Assembly: GCA_934527255.1 (NCBI GenBank) | Contig: CAKTAM010000079.1 | Location: forward strand, 1-8,718 | Origin: an uncultured Oscillospiraceae bacterium | Lineage (GTDB): Bacteria; Bacillota; Clostridia; Oscillospirales; Ruminococcaceae | Length of the DNA: 8,718 bases | Reading direction: 5' to 3' | Shown: positions 6,570 to 8,718 of the stretch, piece after piece | Numbering within the stretch: the first letter of the stretch is position 1 | Layout: every line of letters begins with the position of its first letter | Notes under the pieces: model-generated | The model's database searches: none | The model's input: the letters and a program-made list of their open reading frames with translations, nothing else | What the model was told of the DNA's origin: nothing | Translations under genes and position numbers: made by a program

Positions 6570-7976
6570 ATGAAACGGGAAACAACAGAGCTGAGCAAAC
6601 AGATCGACGCGTACATTGCCGAAAACCGGCAGGCCATTCTGGATGACATTGCGGCGCTTGTCGCCGTGAACAGCGTGCAGGCCGCCCCCGCGCCGGGCGC
6701 ACCCTTTGGTGAGGGCGTACGGCAGGCGCTGGACAAAACGCTGGAGATCGCCCGGCGGATGGGGCTGACCGCCCACAACTGCGAAAACCGCATCGGCTAT
6801 GCCGAGCTGCCCGGCGCCGAGCCGGAAAAATATCTGGCGACCATCTGCCATGTGGATGTGGTGCCCGCCGGAAACGGCTGGGATGCCGACCCCTTTACCA
6901 TGCGCGTCAACGGCAACTGGCTGCTGGGCCGCGGCGTGGCCGACGACAAAGGCCCCATGGTCATCTGCCTGTACGCGCTGAAGTTTTTGCAGCAGCTGGG
7001 CGTTTCGCTGCGCTACCCCATCCGCGCGCTGGTGGGCGACAATGAAGAAACCGGCATGGAGGATGTGGACTACTACCTGAAGAACTTCCCCGCGCCGGTG
7101 TTCTGCTTTACGCCGGACGCCGAGTTTCCGGTGTGCAACGGCGAAAAGGGGCAGTTTTACGGCTGCCTGGTCGGCCCGGTGCTGGGCCGCGGCGCGCTGG
7201 TCGACTTTGAGGGCGGCGTAGCCAACAACGCCGTGCCCGACCGCGCCAGCGCTCTGGTGCGCGCCGACATCAACAAGCTGTCGCCGGTGGAAGGCATTAC
7301 GCTGGAGACCGAGGAGGACGGTCTGGTGCGCGTGCGCGGCTGGGGCCGGGCCGGTCACGCGGCATCGCCGCAGGGCACGGTCAACGCCATTGGGCTGGTG
7401 GTCGACTATCTGCTGGCCAACGGCATTGGCAGCGCGGAGGAGACCGCTTACCTGAAGGCGCTGCAGAAGCTGCACGCTTCGACGGCGGGCGAAGGCCTGG
7501 GCATTGCCTGCGAGGATGAGCCTTTTGGCCCGCTGACCATCATCGGCGGTCGCATTTACCGGGGAGAGGACGGCCGTCTGGTGCAGACAATGGACAGCCG
7601 CTACCCCACCACGACCAACGGCAAGACCATGGCGGCCGCCATTCGCGCCGCCATCGGCGACGGGGCCGAGCTGGTGGGCAACGGCGACAATGCGCCGTTC
7701 TACATCAGCGCGGACAGCCCCGCTATCCGCGCCTGCATCGACACCTACAACGAGGTCACCGGCGAGCACGCCACCCCCTTCACCATGGGCGGCGGCACCT
7801 ATGCGCGGCATTTTCCCTATGCCGTCAGCTTCGGCCCCGAGCACGCCGATATGGAGCTGCCCGCTTTCGGCGGCCCGATGCACGGCGCCAACGAGGCCGC
7901 GCCCTTTGACAAGCTGCTGGAGGCGCTGAAGGTCTACATTCTGGCGCTGCTGCGGCTGGAGGAAATTGATTTTTAA
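6570..7976 (+). CDS. pepV: M20-family dipeptidase (PepV/Sapep type)
   Basis: This cytoplasmic metallopeptidase of 468 residues releases amino acids from dipeptides using two metal ions (Zn or Mn in this group). The metal-site residues are in place: His94 and Asp96 in CHVDVVPAG, Asp125 in GRGVADDKGP, Glu159 (general base) and Glu160 in GDNEETG, Asp183 in TPDAEFP and His438 in GPMHGANE. GRAGHAASPQG (259-269) carries the lid-domain histidine, His263, typical of PepV. TMGGGTYARHFP (405-416) is also a strong PepV/Sapep signature. The length equals that of the family. The ATG at 6570 follows AAAGGAAG (6552-6559) at a slightly long distance, with GAGAG closer. The gene is last in its run and is followed by a strong terminator. 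The role is likely peptide scavenging for amino-acid supply. The exact peptide preference and metal are unknown. Confidence 0.93.
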   Translation: MKRETTELSKQIDAYIAENRQAILDDIAALVAVNSVQAAPAPGAPFGEGVRQALDKTLEIARRMGLTAHNCENRIGYAELPGAEPEKYLATICHVDVVPAGNGWDADPFTMRVNGNWLLGRGVADDKGPMVICLYALKFLQQLGVSLRYPIRALVGDNEETGMEDVDYYLKNFPAPVFCFTPDAEFPVCNGEKGQFYGCLVGPVLGRGALVDFEGGVANNAVPDRASALVRADINKLSPVEGITLETEEDGLVRVRGWGRAGHAASPQGTVNAIGLVVDYLLANGIGSAEETAYLKALQKLHASTAGEGLGIACEDEPFGPLTIIGGRIYRGEDGRLVQTMDSRYPTTTNGKTMAAAIRAAIGDGAELVGNGDNAPFYISADSPAIRACIDTYNEVTGEHATPFTMGGGTYARHFPYAVSFGPEHADMELPAFGGPMHGANEAAPFDKLLEALKVYILALLRLEEIDF

Positions 7977-8006
7977 GGCATTCCGCTTTGCTGCAGCGCT
8001 TCGCAC

Positions 8007-8036
8007 GCAGCTGCACCGAACGCGTGTGCAGGCTGC
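8007..8036 (+). other. Stem-loop just upstream of the main terminator
   Basis: GCAGCTGCAC (8007-8016) pairs with GTGCA-GCTGC (8026-8030, 8032-8036), with one bulged G and a 9-base loop. It stands 4 bases before the terminator hairpin, so the transcript would end in two adjacent stem-loops, which may protect the 3' end. Confidence 0.5.
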
Positions 8037-8040
8037 CGCA

Positions 8041-8080
8041 GGGGCGGCTCTCCGTTTGGGAGAGCCGCCCCTTGCTTTTT
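8041..8080 (+). terminator. Strong intrinsic terminator after the dipeptidase gene
   Basis: A perfect 13-base-pair GC-rich stem (8041-8053 with 8059-8071) closes a 5-base loop and is followed by TTGCTTTTT (8072-8080). This is a classic Rho-independent terminator for + strand transcription. The reverse strand has no T-tract after the stem, so it works in one direction only. Confidence 0.95.
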
Positions 8081-8100
8081 GCGTCCGGGCATGCTATACT
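8072..8100 (+). promoter_or_regulatory. Extended -10 promoter for the ECF transporter unit
   Basis: TGCTATACT (8092-8100) is an extended -10, TGn plus TATACT. A weak -35, TTGCTT (8072-8077), lies 17 bases upstream, inside the T-tract of the preceding terminator. Transcription should start near 8105-8108, which is where the first leader hairpin begins. Confidence 0.7.
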
Positions 8101-8101
8101 G

Positions 8102-8131
8102 TTTGTAACATCAGCAGGAAGCTGTTACCAA
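8102..8131. promoter_or_regulatory. Inverted repeat at the transcription start (possible operator)
   Basis: TTTGTAACA (8102-8110) and TGTTACCAA (8123-8131) are inverted repeats that match at 8 of 9 positions, with a 12-base spacer. The half-sites lie 21 bases apart centre to centre, about two helical turns, so a dimeric repressor could bind. The same bases also form the first RNA hairpin of the leader, and sequence alone does not separate the two readings. Confidence 0.4.
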
Positions 8132-8262
8132 CGAGCTTTCCGAAACGGAAACCGTGCCACGAAGGCCGCTCGCAGAAGGCTGCACCCCAAGACCGGGGCG
8201 CGGCAAAGCTTGCGGCGCTCTTTTGGCCGGACGGCGAAACCGCCGCGTCCATTTCGGGAGGT
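8105..8262 (+). ncRNA. Structured 5' leader, candidate riboswitch or attenuator of unknown class
   Basis: The stretch from the predicted start to the ribosome binding site folds into a series of stems. These are GTAAC-AGC with GCT-GTTAC (8105-8128, bulge ATC, loop AGGAA), TTTCCG with CGGAAA (8137-8142 with 8146-8151), GTGC with GCAC (8154-8157 with 8182-8185) enclosing GCAG/CTGC (8172-8175 with 8180-8183), and CCCC with GGGG (8185-8188 with 8195-8198). A terminator-like hairpin with TCTTTT follows at 8198-8224. A last hairpin, GGAC-GGCG with CGCC-GTCC (8229-8250), ends 5 bases before the SD. GCCGC (8165-8169) can instead pair with GCGGC (8200-8204) and would break the terminator. I looked for FMN, TPP, cobalamin, THF, preQ1, SAM and T-box signatures and recognised none. 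The ligand is unknown. Confidence 0.5.
8198..8224 (+). terminator. Leader terminator-like hairpin upstream of the ECF gene
   Basis: GCGC (8198-8201) pairs with GCGC (8215-8218) and GCAA (8203-8206) with TTGC (8210-8213). A G-G mismatch lies between the two helices and the loop is AGC. TCTTTT follows at 8219-8224. It lies in the untranslated leader, so it probably acts as a conditional terminator. Confidence 0.55.
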
Positions 8263-8269
8263 ATTTTTT

Positions 8270-8718
8270 ATGTCCAAAGCATCTTCTGTCCGCATCCGTA
8301 CGTTGGTTTTCACCGGCTTATGCATTGCGCTGGGGCTGGTACTGCCCATGGCGTTCCACTCCATCCCCAACGGCGGCAGCATTTTTCTGCCCATGCATAT
8401 CCCCGTTTTGCTGTGCGGCTTTGTATGCGGCCCATGGTACGGGCTGGCCTGCGGCATTCTTACGCCGCTGATCTCCGCCCTGACCACCGGCATGCCGCCC
8501 GCGCCGGTGCTGCCCGGCATGCTGTGCGAGCTGGCCGTTTACGGCCTTGTCAGCGGGCTGGTGTTCCGCGCGGTGCGCACCCGCAGCCATGCGGCCAACC
8601 TGTATATCACGCTGCTTTGCGCCATGCTGGCCGGGCGTGTGGTCAGCGGCCTGACCAACGGCTTTTTGTTCCGCGCCGGGCAGTACACGCTGCAAAGCTG
8701 GGTAACGGCCAGCTTTGT
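8270..8718 (+). CDS. ECF transporter S component, 3' end missing
   Basis: This is the substrate-binding membrane subunit of an energy-coupling factor transporter, which takes up a vitamin or similar small molecule together with a shared EcfA-EcfA'-EcfT module. The window holds 149 residues without a stop. The start ATG is preceded by GGGAGG (8256-8261) at 8 bases. The N-terminus SVRIRTLVFTGLCIALG (6-22) has the Arg and Ala/Gly-rich first helix typical of S components, used for contact with EcfT. It is followed by FLPMHIPVLLCGFVCGPWYG (39-58) and PPAPVLPGMLCELAVYGLVS (76-95). About five hydrophobic segments are visible. It lacks the BioY pattern I would expect for biotin, and I cannot assign a substrate from sequence alone. 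It sits alone behind its own promoter and structured leader, so its expression is probably controlled by its substrate or a related metabolite. No EcfA or EcfT gene is in the window. Confidence 0.85.
   Translation, partial: MSKASSVRIRTLVFTGLCIALGLVLPMAFHSIPNGGSIFLPMHIPVLLCGFVCGPWYGLACGILTPLISALTTGMPPAPVLPGMLCELAVYGLVSGLVFRAVRTRSHAANLYITLLCAMLAGRVVSGLTNGFLFRAGQYTLQSWVTASF

Noticed and set aside
6333..8006. Long open frame of 557 codons on the - strand
   Set aside because: It lies opposite the clear PepV/Sapep gene and the YhcH-family gene, and shows no family signature.
8105..8262. Match of the leader to known riboswitches (cobalamin, THF, FMN, TPP, preQ1) or a T-box
   Set aside because: I could not find the conserved cores of these classes, such as a B12 box or a T-box sequence. 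The call stays as an unknown class until a covariance-model search is done.
1..8718. CRISPR arrays, insertion sequences, tRNA or rRNA genes
   Set aside because: I saw no regularly spaced identical repeats, transposase motifs with terminal inverted repeats, or tRNA/rRNA signatures in the window.

Overview
This window is a GC-rich piece of bacterial chromosome with all recognisable genes on the + strand. Short intergenic gaps, purine-rich ribosome binding sites, an Udk that matches the Bacillus type, a PepV/Sapep-type dipeptidase and an ECF vitamin-transporter S component all point to a Firmicute. The GC-rich composition makes an Oscillospiraceae/Ruminococcaceae gut anaerobe (Faecalibacterium, Gemmiger or Subdoligranulum type) the best guess. 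That placement is inference.

Region 1 (1-5329) looks like the end of a surface-polysaccharide locus. It holds a GT4 glycosyltransferase cut by the window edge, a DPM1-like GT2 glycosyltransferase with a TTG start, a small DUF2304-type membrane protein with a coiled-coil tail, an MBOAT O-acyltransferase, and a membrane-anchored protein with SGNH-type motifs. A plausible reading is that the GT4 enzyme adds a sugar to the growing repeat unit, while the GT2/DUF2304 pair makes or uses a lipid-linked sugar at the membrane. The MBOAT would carry an acyl group across the membrane, and the SGNH protein would place it on the exported glycan. A folded region with competing hairpins and a terminator-like element lies between the MBOAT and SGNH genes.

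Region 2 (5378-7976) is a run of housekeeping or metabolic genes: uridine kinase (udk), a YhcH/YjgK/YiaL-family protein, and an M20 dipeptidase of the PepV/Sapep group. The gaps between them contain stem-loops without U-tracts. The run ends at a strong intrinsic terminator (8041-8080).

Region 3 (8072-8718) is a new transcription unit. An extended -10 promoter, whose weak -35 lies in the T-tract of the preceding terminator, starts a leader of about 165 nt. The leader has several stem-loops, a terminator-like hairpin followed by a T-run, and a further hairpin close to the ribosome binding site. It precedes an ECF transporter S component that runs off the window. I could not match this leader to any riboswitch class I know, so it is the best candidate here for something undescribed.
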